Below, one piece after another: positions 33,680-42,028 of a DNA stretch of 42,277 nt; the stretch's first letter is position 1, and each line of letters starts with the position of its first letter. Location of the stretch: NCBI RefSeq assembly GCF_024213555.1, contig NZ_JANAVO010000026.1, positions 1 through 42,277 on the forward strand, read 5' to 3'. The translations under genes and the position numbers were made by a program. The notes under the pieces were generated by a model. It saw only the letters and a program-made list of their open reading frames with translations, made no database searches and was not told where the DNA came from. Origin of the DNA: Allokutzneria sp. A3M-2-11 16. GTDB lineage: Bacteria > Actinomycetota > Actinomycetes > Mycobacteriales > Pseudonocardiaceae.

Positions 33680-34513
33680 ATGAGCAGGGTCGGAGTGATT
33701 GGCGCCGGTGTGATGGGCACCGGCATGACGCAGAGCCTCGTCGAGCACGGCCACGACGTGGTGCTGGTCGACCGCACCGACGAGGCGCTGGAACGCGCGC
33801 TCGCGGAGGCGGAGAACTACCGGCGGTTCGGTTCGCTGCTGGGCCGGGTGGCACCGGAGATCGAGGGCAAGGTGACCTCGGGCACCGACTTCGAGCTGCT
33901 CTCCGATGTGGACTTCGTGATCGAGAACGTGACCGAGGACTGGGCGGTGAAGCAGGAGGTCTACCGGACGCTGGACCAGGTCTGCCCGCCCCGGTGCGCC
34001 TTCGCCGCCAACACCTCGGCGATCCCGATCACCCGCATCGCCGGGGCCACCTCGCGGCCGGACCGGGTGCTGGGCATGCACTTCATGAACCCGGTGCCGA
34101 TGAAGCGCAGCGTCGAGGTGATCAAGGGCTGGCACACCTCGGAGGAGACGATCACCGAGGCGATGGAGCTGCTGAGCAGCTTCGGCAAGGAAGGCATCCT
34201 GGTCAAGGACTCGCCCGGCTTCGTGTCCAACCGGGTGCTGATGCTGACGGTGAACGAGGCCGTGTACCTGGTGCACGACGGCGTGGCCTCGGCCGAGGAC
34301 GTCGACAAGCTGTTCCGGTCCTGCTTCGGCCACCCGATGGGGCCGCTGGAGACCGCCGACCTGATCGGCCTGGACACGATCCTGCTCAGCGTCGAGGTGC
34401 TGCACGAGAGCTTCGCCGACAGCAAGTACCGCCCGTGCCCGCTGCTCAAGCAGATGGTCGACGCGGGTCTGCACGGCCGCAAATCCGGCCAGGGCTTCTA
34501 CACCTACCGATAG
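33680..34513 (+). CDS. 3-hydroxyacyl-CoA dehydrogenase-like (FkbK-like), hydroxymalonyl-ACP pathway
   Basis: 277 aa; ATG 33680 preceded by GAGGAAAGG. The N-terminal NAD loop is VGVIGAGVMGTGM (residues 4-16), followed by the family signature DFVIENVTED and MHFMNPVPMKR. In methoxymalonyl- and hydroxymalonyl-ACP pathways (FkbK, ZmaG, AsmD type) this enzyme oxidises the primary hydroxyl of glyceryl-ACP towards the aldehyde. First of four adjacent genes matching that set (dehydrogenase, ACP, acyl-CoA dehydrogenase, FkbH). It sits 5 bp after the degenerate KS gene in the same operon. Confidence 0.85.
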   Translation: MSRVGVIGAGVMGTGMTQSLVEHGHDVVLVDRTDEALERALAEAENYRRFGSLLGRVAPEIEGKVTSGTDFELLSDVDFVIENVTEDWAVKQEVYRTLDQVCPPRCAFAANTSAIPITRIAGATSRPDRVLGMHFMNPVPMKRSVEVIKGWHTSEETITEAMELLSSFGKEGILVKDSPGFVSNRVLMLTVNEAVYLVHDGVASAEDVDKLFRSCFGHPMGPLETADLIGLDTILLSVEVLHESFADSKYRPCPLLKQMVDAGLHGRKSGQGFYTYR

Positions 34514-34538
34514 CACCTACCGACAGATGGAGGACGAC

Positions 34539-34793
34539 ATGGCGACCACTGCGGCCCGGGAGAGCATCCGGGGATTCGTCTGCCCGCGTTTCCCCGGTGT
34601 CGAGCTCGACGACGACCAGGACATCTTCGCGCTGGGCTTCGTGAACTCGCTGTTCGCGATGGAGCTGGTGATGTTCGTGGAGCGCGAGTTCGACGTGCGG
34701 GTGCCGAACGAGGAGCTGGACCTGGCGAACTTCCGCACGGTGCGGGCGATGTGCGATCTGGTGGGGCGCTTGGCCAAGGTGAGCGCCCCGTGA
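34539..34793 (+). CDS. Discrete acyl carrier protein (FkbJ-like)
   Basis: 84 aa from ATG 34539, with GGAGG 5 nt upstream; the ATG at 34527 is less well placed. Small acidic protein with the phosphopantetheine site GFVNSL (Ser37) at the start of helix 2. In this gene context it should carry the glyceryl, then hydroxymalonyl unit. The stop overlaps the start of the acyl-CoA dehydrogenase gene (GTGA). Confidence 0.88.
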   Translation: MATTAARESIRGFVCPRFPGVELDDDQDIFALGFVNSLFAMELVMFVEREFDVRVPNEELDLANFRTVRAMCDLVGRLAKVSAP

Positions 34794-35863
34794 CCGAGTT
34801 CCGGTCCTTTGTGGACCGTGTGGTCCGGCCGAACGCCGAGGACTTCGACCGCGCCGGGGAGATCCCGGCGTGGGTGCTGGAGGAGGTCTCCGCCGCGGGC
34901 TACTGGGGCGCGGTCCTCGACGGCGACATGGTCCGGTTCGGCGCGCTGCACGAGGAGATCGGCCGCGGCTGCTCCTCCCTGCGGAGCCTGCTCACCGTGC
35001 ACAGCATGGTGTCCTACGCGGTCGACCGCTGGGGCACGGCGGCGGCCCGGGAGAAGTGGTTGCCACAGCTGGCTTCCGGTCGCGTCCTCGGCGGCTTCTG
35101 CCTGACCGAGGCCGAAGCGGGCAGCGACTGCGCGGCACTGGTCGCGACGGCCGTTCCGCACGAAGGCGGCTACCGGATCAACGCGCGGAAGAAGTGGACG
35201 ACCGGCGGGCAGATCGCCGGGCTGCTGCTGGTGTTCGCGCGCACCGAACGCGGGCTGTCGGCGTTCGTGGTGCCAGGAGACGCGCCGGGTGTCAAGCGCA
35301 CGCCGATCGGTGACGTGCTCGGCACCCGGGCCAGCATGATGGCCGACATCGAGCTGGTCGACTGCGAGGTCGGCGCCGACTCCCTTGTGGGAGCGGAGGG
35401 AATGGGCCTCGCGGTGATCACCGGCGCGCTCGACATCGGCCGCTACAGCGTCGCCTGCGGCTCCGTCGGGATCACCCAGGCGTGCCTGGAGGCGGTGACC
35501 GCGCACTGCACCGAGCGGGTCCAGGGCGGCTCCGTGCTCGCCGAGCACCAGCTCGTGCAGAAGATGATCACCGAGATGGCGGTGAACGTGCGGGCCGCGC
35601 GGCTGCTCTGCGTCGAGGCGGGGGAGTCCAAGGACCGCGGCGACCCGGAGACGATCATCGCCACCTGCGTCGCCAAGTACTTCGCCTCCACCACGGCGAT
35701 GCGCGCGGCGGGCGACGCGGTCCAGCTGCACGGCGCGGTCGGCTGCGCGGACGGGCACCCGGTGTCGCGGTACTTCCGCGACGCGAAGGTCATGGAGATC
35801 ATCGAGGGCAGCACGCAGATCCAGGAGCTGCTCATCGCGCGTGACGCCCTGAGAGGGAGGTGA
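34790..35863 (+). CDS. Acyl-CoA dehydrogenase-like (FkbI-like), hydroxymalonyl-ACP pathway
   Basis: 357 aa, GTG overlapping the ACP stop. FAD-dependent acyl-CoA dehydrogenase fold: FCLTEAEAGSDCAAL (flavin contact), KKWTTGG, and the C-terminal MEIIEGSTQIQ with the catalytic Glu. In FkbI/ZmaE-type proteins the enzyme completes oxidation of the ACP-bound three-carbon unit to hydroxymalonyl-ACP. Slightly shorter than the usual 380 residues but no motif is lost. Confidence 0.88.
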   Translation: MTEFRSFVDRVVRPNAEDFDRAGEIPAWVLEEVSAAGYWGAVLDGDMVRFGALHEEIGRGCSSLRSLLTVHSMVSYAVDRWGTAAAREKWLPQLASGRVLGGFCLTEAEAGSDCAALVATAVPHEGGYRINARKKWTTGGQIAGLLLVFARTERGLSAFVVPGDAPGVKRTPIGDVLGTRASMMADIELVDCEVGADSLVGAEGMGLAVITGALDIGRYSVACGSVGITQACLEAVTAHCTERVQGGSVLAEHQLVQKMITEMAVNVRAARLLCVEAGESKDRGDPETIIATCVAKYFASTTAMRAAGDAVQLHGAVGCADGHPVSRYFRDAKVMEIIEGSTQIQELLIARDALRGR

Positions 35864-35867
35864 ACCG

Positions 35868-36893
35868 GTGCGCGGCAAGGTGAAGTGTGTCATCTGGGAC
35901 CTGGACAACACGGTCTGGGACGGCGTGCTGCTGGAAGGCGACGAGCTGGTCCCGCGGCCGGTCGTCGTCGAGACGATCAAGGCGCTGGACGAGCGCGGCG
36001 TGCTCAACTCCGTCGCCAGCCGCAACGATCCCGAGGTCGCGATGGCGCGGCTGGAGCGGTTCGGGCTGGCGGAGTACTTCCTGCACCCGCAGATCGGCTG
36101 GAACTCCAAGTCGCTGTCGATCAAGAAGGTCGCCGAGGCGCTCAACCTGGGCGTCGACGCCATGGCCTTCGTCGACGACCAGCCGTTCGAGCGCGAGGAG
36201 GTCGGCTTCGTCTGCCCGGAGGTGCTGTGCGTGGACGCCGCCGACGTGGCGGGCATCCTCGACCGGGAGGAGTTCACGCCGAAGTTCATCACCGACGAGT
36301 CCAAGCTGCGGCGCGAGATGTACCGCAGCGCCATCGAGCGGACCGCGGTCGAGGAGTCCTTCACCGGCAACAACGAGGACTTCCTCGCCACGCTCGGGAT
36401 GGTGTTCACCATCAGCGAGGCCGGGGAGGAGGACCTGCAGCGCGCCGAGGAGCTGACAGTCCGGACCAACCAGCTCAACTCCACCGGCGTGACCTACTCC
36501 TACTCGGAGCTCGCGGAGTTCGTCAGCTCGCCGGACCACCTGCTGCTCACCGCGCGGCTGGAGGACCGCTACGGCAGCTACGGCCAGATCGGCCTCGCGC
36601 TCGCCGAACGGGGGACCGACGTGTGGCAGCTGAAACTGCTGCTCATGTCCTGCCGGGTGATGTCGCGCGGGGTCGGGACGGTGCTGCTCAACCACGTGAT
36701 GCGGCTGGCGCAGGAGGCCGGTGCGCGGCTGGAGGCGGAGTTCGTGCCGACCGACCGCAACCGGGTGATGTACGTGACCTACCGCTTCGCCGGATTCACC
36801 GAGATCAGACGTGGGGAAGGAGATGTGGTCGTGCTGGGTGCCCCGGAGACACCGGTGCAGGAACCCCCGGCGTACCTGACCGTAAAAGTATGA
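35868..36893 (+). CDS. FkbH-like glyceryl transferase/phosphatase
   Basis: 341 aa, GTG 35868 with GAGGGAGG 8 nt upstream. HAD-superfamily motif DLDNT (Asp11, Asp13) near the start, and the C-terminal LLMSCRVMSRGVGTVLLNHV characteristic of FkbH. FkbH-type enzymes take 1,3-bisphosphoglycerate, remove phosphate and load glycerate onto an ACP. Followed by the oxidising enzymes above this yields hydroxymalonyl-ACP; no FkbG-type O-methyltransferase is encoded in the window, so the unit is predicted to stay unmethylated. Confidence 0.9.
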   Translation: MRGKVKCVIWDLDNTVWDGVLLEGDELVPRPVVVETIKALDERGVLNSVASRNDPEVAMARLERFGLAEYFLHPQIGWNSKSLSIKKVAEALNLGVDAMAFVDDQPFEREEVGFVCPEVLCVDAADVAGILDREEFTPKFITDESKLRREMYRSAIERTAVEESFTGNNEDFLATLGMVFTISEAGEEDLQRAEELTVRTNQLNSTGVTYSYSELAEFVSSPDHLLLTARLEDRYGSYGQIGLALAERGTDVWQLKLLLMSCRVMSRGVGTVLLNHVMRLAQEAGARLEAEFVPTDRNRVMYVTYRFAGFTEIRRGEGDVVVLGAPETPVQEPPAYLTVKV

Positions 36894-37615
36894 CCGGATT
36901 CGAACACCTGACCGGCTCCGCGCGGGCCAGTCCCGTGTCGGTGGCGGTGTGGCGGGTGGAGCTGGACCAGCCCGCCGAGGTCACCGGGGCCGCGCGGGCC
37001 TGGCTGAGCCCGGACGAGCTGGAACGCGCGGAGCTGTTCGCCACGCCCCAGGGCCGGGACCGCTACGTCGTCGCGCACGGGGCGCTGCGGGACATCCTCG
37101 CCCGGTACCTCATCCGGGCTCCGGGCGAGTTGCGGTTCCGGCGGGGAATGCACGGGAAACCCATGTTGGAGGGGGAAGAGCTGGCGTTCAGCCTCGCGCA
37201 CTCGGGGCCGTACGCACTGGTGGCCGTCAGCAGGCGCGCGGAGGTCGGAGTGGACGTGGAGGTCGTGACAGATCGCCCGGAGCCGTTGTTCTTCGCGGGC
37301 CGGTTCTTCACCCCGGCGGAGTTCGAGGACCTGCGCTCCAGCCCGCTGGAGGAGCGCTCCCGGGTGTTCTTCGAGTACTGGACCCGCAAGGAGAGCTACC
37401 TCAAGGCCATCGGCATGGGGCTCGACCAGCCGCTGGAGACCTTCCAGGTGCTGGCCGGGAGCGGGGACCGGCCCGTGTGCGACCAGGGCGGGAACCCGCT
37501 CGGCTGGACCGCCCGCGACCTGCGGCCGTGGGCCGGGGTGGCGGGCGCGGTGGCGGTGCGGGGATTATCAGTGGTGGCGCGATGCCCGACGTGGCGGCCG
37601 GAGGAACGTACATGA
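36890..37615 (+). CDS. Sfp-type 4'-phosphopantetheinyl transferase
   Basis: 241 aa, ATG overlapping the FkbH-like stop (ATGA). The family signatures are the metal-binding GVDVE (residues 120-124) and the WTRKESYLKA block (164-173). It should convert the apo-ACPs of the PKSs and the discrete ACP to holo form using CoA. A TTA codon at 37565-37567, near the 3' end, makes activation of the whole line potentially bldA-dependent. Coupled to the ATP-grasp gene by another ATGA overlap. Confidence 0.92.
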   Translation: MTGFEHLTGSARASPVSVAVWRVELDQPAEVTGAARAWLSPDELERAELFATPQGRDRYVVAHGALRDILARYLIRAPGELRFRRGMHGKPMLEGEELAFSLAHSGPYALVAVSRRAEVGVDVEVVTDRPEPLFFAGRFFTPAEFEDLRSSPLEERSRVFFEYWTRKESYLKAIGMGLDQPLETFQVLAGSGDRPVCDQGGNPLGWTARDLRPWAGVAGAVAVRGLSVVARCPTWRPEERT

Positions 37616-38823
37616 GACGGCTGCGAGTCCTGCTCTCCGACGGTTCCGGGGTGACCTCACGACAGGTCGCCACCGCGCTCGGGCGGGCGGGGCACGAGGT
37701 GGAGGCGGTGAACCCGCCCGGTCCGACCCTGATGGCCGAGACCCGGTGGGTGAACAAGCTGCACCCGGTTCCCTTTCCCGGCGACGATCCGCTCGGCTGG
37801 TGCGACGCGGTGGCCGAGATCGTCCGAAGTGGACGGTTCGACGTGCTGCTCGCCACCCAGGAGCAGGTCGCCGTGCTCACCGTGGAGGCTTCGCGGTTCC
37901 GCTCCCTGGGCGTCGGTCTCGCGGTCCCGGAGTTCGCTTCCCTGCAACGGGTCCAGGACAAGATCTCCGCCGTGTCCACGTTGCGGGCCGCCGGGTTGCC
38001 GCAGCCGCCGAGCCAGGTGGTGCGCAGCGCTTCGGAGCTGCTCGCGGTCGAGCCGCCGGTGTACGTCAAGGCCGCGGTGAGCACCGCGAGCAGGGGAGTG
38101 CACTTCGCCGATTCCGCCGCCGCGCTCGAAGCTCTCGCCCCGAAACTGTCCTTTGAGGACGGTGCGCTCGTCCAGCAGCCCGTCGACGGCAGGCTGGTGA
38201 TGGTGCAGTCGGTGTTCGATCGTGGGCGGCTCGTGGCGTGGCACGCGGCGGAGCGCGTTCGGTCGGACCGCAACGGCGGGGGCACGCACAAGCTCGGGCT
38301 GTGCCTGCCGGAGGTCCGCGACCACCTCGTCCAGCTCGGTGATCACCTGAAGTGGCACGGCGCGCTGTCCATGGACGCCGTGTACACATCGGACGGTCCG
38401 TTCTACATCGACATCAACCCCCGCATCGTGGAGCCGATCAACGCGTCACTGTCCGGAGTGGACCTCGTGGGCGCGCTGCTGCGGATATCGCTCGGCGAAC
38501 ACCCTGAGGTGCAAGAAGATCCCGTGCCCGGCACCGCCACCCACCAGCTTCTGCTCGCCGTGCTCAGCTCGGCCGCCGAGGGGCGCCTGGCGATCGCCCG
38601 GGAGCTGTGGCAGGCGATCACGCACACCGGCTCGTACCGGGGCAGCGTCGAGGAACTGCTGCCGCCACGGGGTGATCTGCGGACGGTCGTGCCCCTCGTC
38701 TTCGTCGCGGGCAAGCTGCTCTACTCTCCGGGCAAGGCGCGCAAGACAGTGAGCGGGGCGGTCGGGAACTATGCGCTGACCGCTCAGGGCTGGCGCGATC
38801 TTCAGGCGCGGTACCGGTCATGA
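37612..38823 (+). CDS. ATP-grasp carboxylate ligase-like protein
   Basis: 403 aa; ATG 37612 with GAGGAAC upstream, within the ATGA overlap. The first 110 residues look like a pre-ATP-grasp domain (LRVLLSDGSGVTSRQVATAL); the ATP-grasp core follows (PVYVKAAVSTASRGV as ATP-binding lysine strand, and DGPFYIDINPRIVEP with the metal-binding Asp/Asn). ATP-grasp ligases activate a carboxylate as acyl phosphate and couple it to an amine or other nucleophile. With no thioesterase in the cluster, it may take part in tailoring or release of the product, or attach an amino acid. Substrates cannot be told from sequence. Confidence 0.8.
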   Translation: MRRLRVLLSDGSGVTSRQVATALGRAGHEVEAVNPPGPTLMAETRWVNKLHPVPFPGDDPLGWCDAVAEIVRSGRFDVLLATQEQVAVLTVEASRFRSLGVGLAVPEFASLQRVQDKISAVSTLRAAGLPQPPSQVVRSASELLAVEPPVYVKAAVSTASRGVHFADSAAALEALAPKLSFEDGALVQQPVDGRLVMVQSVFDRGRLVAWHAAERVRSDRNGGGTHKLGLCLPEVRDHLVQLGDHLKWHGALSMDAVYTSDGPFYIDINPRIVEPINASLSGVDLVGALLRISLGEHPEVQEDPVPGTATHQLLLAVLSSAAEGRLAIARELWQAITHTGSYRGSVEELLPPRGDLRTVVPLVFVAGKLLYSPGKARKTVSGAVGNYALTAQGWRDLQARYRS

Positions 38824-40367
38824 CAGCCGTCCTGGTCGTCCTTGAGGGTCCGACAGAATCGTTGGACTGGCTGACAAGCGCGGCGGCCGAGCGGGGAATG
38901 CGCGTGCACTTCCCGGACGCGCGGTTGTCCCGCGGCGATTCGCCCCCGTCACCTGTGCGGCAGGCGCTGCTCGACGCGTCCCTCGGTCGCAGTGCCCTGG
39001 CATACGATCCGCCGCTCGCGGTCTCGCGGCTTCGTTCCGCGCTCCCCGGGCTGCGTTCACCTGCCGCACGCCGGTGGGCCGCGGGGCATTTGGCGTTGGC
39101 ACACCTCGGTTCCGGTGCGATATCGGAGGGCCTGGAGGTGCTGCGCGCCTTCGACGACGACCCGGTTCTGTTGCGGTGTCAGCAGATGCTGGCTTCGATG
39201 CCGGGCATGCCGGGGTGTGATCTTCCCTCTTCGCTCGATCCCGGTTTGCACGCCGTCGCCGCGTTCCGGTCGCCGTTGTCTGCTGTCGAGCACGCTTCGC
39301 AGGCGTTGAGTTGCAGCTCGCTGTTGCCGGTCGCCCCGGCTGTCTACGCCTGTGCTCTCTTGGCTCTGGTGCACGCCGATGAGGTTTCGTTGGCGCGCTG
39401 CCACATCGACGATGCTCTTGAGGAGGCTTCGCGGCACGGGTGGGAGACCGCCCGCGTGGAGCTGCTCGCGGTGCGCGCGCAGTTGGCTCTGCGTATGGGA
39501 GATCTCGACGCCGCCGAGCGGGACGCCACGGCTTCGCTCTCCGGGGAACCCGTGCTCTCCCACGGGCTCGGTGTCCTGGTCGACGTGCTGGTCGCGCGTG
39601 GTCAGCTCGCCGAGGCCGCGAAGCTCCTCGTCCGCGCCGACCTCCGCGGTCCGCTTCCTGTGGAGTGGCGGTACAACCACCTCCTGGAGGCGCGCGGCAG
39701 GCTTCGCGTCGCCCGCGGCGATGTGCGCGCCGGGCTGGACGACTTCCTCGAATGCGGTCGTCGGCTCGCGGAGTCGCCGACGTTGAGCACGTGGCGCTCG
39801 TCCGCCGCTCTCGCCTTGGCTTCGCCTGATCTCGCTTTGGAGGAACTGGAACTCGCCCGCGCCAGCGGCTCTCCCCGTGCTGTTGGCATCGCACTGCGCA
39901 CCGCCGCCCTGCTGTCCGTCGACCCGCTGCCGCTGCTGGCCGAGTCCGCTTCGCTGTTGGAGTTGTCTCCCGCTGTCCTGGAGTACGGCCACACCCTCGT
40001 GGAGTACGGGATCGCGTTGCGGGAGAAGGGAATGCTCGGTGAGGCCCGGGAGACGCTGCGCCGCGCCCTTGACGTGGTCCAACGCTGCGGTGCCACCGTG
40101 CTCGCCGAGCGCGCGCACGCCGAGCTGCTGCGCAGTGGTGCCCGCCCGCGCCGCTTGGCCCAGTCCGGCCGCGAGGCGCTCACCCCCGCCGAGCGCCGCA
40201 CCGCCGAGCTCGCCGCCGCCGGTCGCACCAACCGCGAGATCGCCGAGGCGCTCTTCGTCACCCGCCGCGTCATCGAGGGCCATCTGACCAGCGTCTACCG
40301 CAAGCTCGCCGTCACCGGCCGCACCGCCCTCGCCGATGCGCTTCGCCTAGAGTGCCGGAGTGGATGA
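38820..40367 (+). CDS. LuxR-family regulator, LAL-like without ATPase domain
   Basis: 515 aa, ATG overlapping the ATP-grasp stop. The C-terminus is a LuxR helix-turn-helix (LTPAERRTAELAAAGRTNREIAEALFVTRRVIEGHL). Upstream is a helical, TPR-like array (repeated Ala/Leu-rich pairs such as AAERDATASL, AVEYGIALREKGMLGEARETL-like). This is the C-terminal half of a large LAL regulator; no Walker A or B motif is visible, so the ATPase module is absent. Probably an autoregulating activator at the end of the operon. Confidence 0.85.
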   Translation: MTAVLVVLEGPTESLDWLTSAAAERGMRVHFPDARLSRGDSPPSPVRQALLDASLGRSALAYDPPLAVSRLRSALPGLRSPAARRWAAGHLALAHLGSGAISEGLEVLRAFDDDPVLLRCQQMLASMPGMPGCDLPSSLDPGLHAVAAFRSPLSAVEHASQALSCSSLLPVAPAVYACALLALVHADEVSLARCHIDDALEEASRHGWETARVELLAVRAQLALRMGDLDAAERDATASLSGEPVLSHGLGVLVDVLVARGQLAEAAKLLVRADLRGPLPVEWRYNHLLEARGRLRVARGDVRAGLDDFLECGRRLAESPTLSTWRSSAALALASPDLALEELELARASGSPRAVGIALRTAALLSVDPLPLLAESASLLELSPAVLEYGHTLVEYGIALREKGMLGEARETLRRALDVVQRCGATVLAERAHAELLRSGARPRRLAQSGREALTPAERRTAELAAAGRTNREIAEALFVTRRVIEGHLTSVYRKLAVTGRTALADALRLECRSG

Positions 40368-40800
40368 GTTGCCCCAGGAGTACGCGTCGCTGCCGATCGG
40401 TGAGTTCGCTTTCCCCGGCCCGCTGCGCGATCGGCTCGTCGCGGCGATCGTGGCCGGGGAGAAGACCACCACCAGCTGCCTGCACCTTGAGTTCACCGAC
40501 GACGAGCTACCCCAGGTCGGGCAGCGCGAGGTCGTGATCGACTCCGACGCCCGCCCCGTCGCGGTGATCGAGACCACCGAGATCCGCGTACTGCCGCTCG
40601 GCGAGGTCGATGCCCAGCACGCGATCGACGAGGGCGAGGGTTTCCTCGGCGTCGAGGACTGGCGTGTCGGCCACGAGGAGTTCTGGCACAGCTCGGAGTA
40701 CCGCTCGGCGATCAGCCAGCCCCAGTTCACCGTCACCGACGCGACTCTCGTGGTAGCGCAACGCTTCCGCCTCGTCGAGGACCTGCGGCACGCGCTTTAG
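40360..40800 (+). CDS. ASCH-domain protein
   Basis: 146 aa, GTG start overlapping the regulator gene by 8 bp. ASCH proteins have a PUA-like fold that may bind RNA; the pattern FPGPLRDRLVAAIVAGEKTTT, REVVIDSDARPVAVIETTE and DEGEGFLGVEDWRVGHEEFW matches the family. Probably unconnected to the biosynthesis although co-transcribed. Confidence 0.8.
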   Translation: MDELPQEYASLPIGEFAFPGPLRDRLVAAIVAGEKTTTSCLHLEFTDDELPQVGQREVVIDSDARPVAVIETTEIRVLPLGEVDAQHAIDEGEGFLGVEDWRVGHEEFWHSSEYRSAISQPQFTVTDATLVVAQRFRLVEDLRHAL

Positions 40801-40820
40801 CGAGCGTCTGGAAACCGGCG

Positions 40821-40856
40821 CGTTACGCCCACGGCAAGATTTTGAACGTTACGCCC
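40821..40856. repeat. Pair of direct repeats CGTTACGCCC
   Basis: Exact 10-bp direct repeats at 40821-40830 and 40847-40856, 26 bp start to start, in the 187-bp gap before the protease gene. Possible regulator binding sites. Confidence 0.5.
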
Positions 40857-40987
40857 CGAAGCGGAAATCATATGAGTGATACCCGCAGATCGTAGGAGTG
40901 TTCAAGCCGTGTTGGCGACGCTACCGTACTGCTCCCGCAATGACCCCTGTCTGTCGTTGTGCACGCCGATCTGAGAGATGGTGAACT

Positions 40988-41974
40988 GTGAAGCGGAAGC
41001 TTCGATTAGTCGGTGCAGCTTTACTTGGTGGAGTTCTCGCGGCTGCCGTACCAGGTATTTCGGCCAACGCCGACACGGAGCCTCGTATCGCAACGCATTC
41101 GGCCGCGACCACTGCGGCCGAGGAGCGGCGAGTTCTTGATTACTGGACCGACGAGAGAATGCGGACCGCTGTCCCGATGGAGCAGCTCGTCAAGCCGCAA
41201 CACCTTTCGGGGAAGGGCCAGTCGCCTGGTGTCGGACTCGACAACGGTGGCCCGGCCGAGTCCGTTCCGGAAACCCTGCCGGTTCCCATGGCCGACCAGC
41301 TCGGTGCTCCATGGGGTGGTAGCGGCGCAATCGTGAAGACCACCGGCCGGGTGTTCTTCACCATGGGCGACCGCAACGGTGCTTGCTCCGGTTCTGCTGT
41401 CACCAGCGCGAACAAGGACGTTGTCATCACCGCTGGGCACTGCGTGAAGTACCAGGGTGCGTTCCACACCAACTGGGTCTTCGTGCCCGGCTACACCAAT
41501 GGCAGCCGTCCCCATGGAACGTTCGCCGCGCGGAAGCTCGTCACGACCCCTCAGTGGCAGAGCAACGAGGACATCAACTACGACGTCGCAGCTGCCGCTG
41601 TGAATCCCGTGGATGGTCGCCATCTCACCGACGTCGTCGGTGGGCAGGGTGTTCTCTTTAACCAGCCGCGCAACCAGAAGATGCATGCTTTCGGATACCC
41701 CGCGGCCGATCCGTACGACGGTGAACGCTTGATCTACTGTAGTGGGACTACGTTCCCGGACCCGTTCAAGCTGACGAACGACCTGGGTATGAACTGCAAC
41801 ATGACTCCGGGCTCCAGTGGAGGACCTTGGTTCCTCGGTTTCAATGAGGGAACAGGTCTCGGTAAGGTGAACTCGGTCAACAGCGTCAAGATGATCCTTC
41901 TTCCCTGGGTGATGTTCGGCCCGTACTTCGGCAATGACGCCAAGAACGTCTACAACACCGCGGTAAGGTCCTGA
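40988..41974 (+). CDS. Secreted trypsin-like serine protease
   Basis: 328 aa, GTG start. Signal peptide: basic KRKLR, hydrophobic segment to about residue 22, then a likely cleavage after ANA (residue 28). A propeptide-like stretch follows to about 100. The catalytic triad is visible: His151 in TAGHC, Asp199 in NYDVA and Ser277 in GSSGGPW. Cysteines 133 and 152 could form the usual disulfide. Two TTA codons near the start (41006, 41021) and milder codon bias set it apart from the cluster genes. Extracellular, not part of the biosynthesis. Confidence 0.9.
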   Translation: MKRKLRLVGAALLGGVLAAAVPGISANADTEPRIATHSAATTAAEERRVLDYWTDERMRTAVPMEQLVKPQHLSGKGQSPGVGLDNGGPAESVPETLPVPMADQLGAPWGGSGAIVKTTGRVFFTMGDRNGACSGSAVTSANKDVVITAGHCVKYQGAFHTNWVFVPGYTNGSRPHGTFAARKLVTTPQWQSNEDINYDVAAAAVNPVDGRHLTDVVGGQGVLFNQPRNQKMHAFGYPAADPYDGERLIYCSGTTFPDPFKLTNDLGMNCNMTPGSSGGPWFLGFNEGTGLGKVNSVNSVKMILLPWVMFGPYFGNDAKNVYNTAVRS

Positions 41975-42028
41975 TTTCGATCGACCACGTGTCGGCCTGG
42001 GAAGCATGACGCGCTTCCCGGGCCGCAC

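Noticed and set aside
33680-36893. Methoxymalonyl-ACP pathway
   Set aside because: No FkbG-like O-methyltransferase gene is present in the window, so hydroxymalonyl-ACP is the simpler reading.
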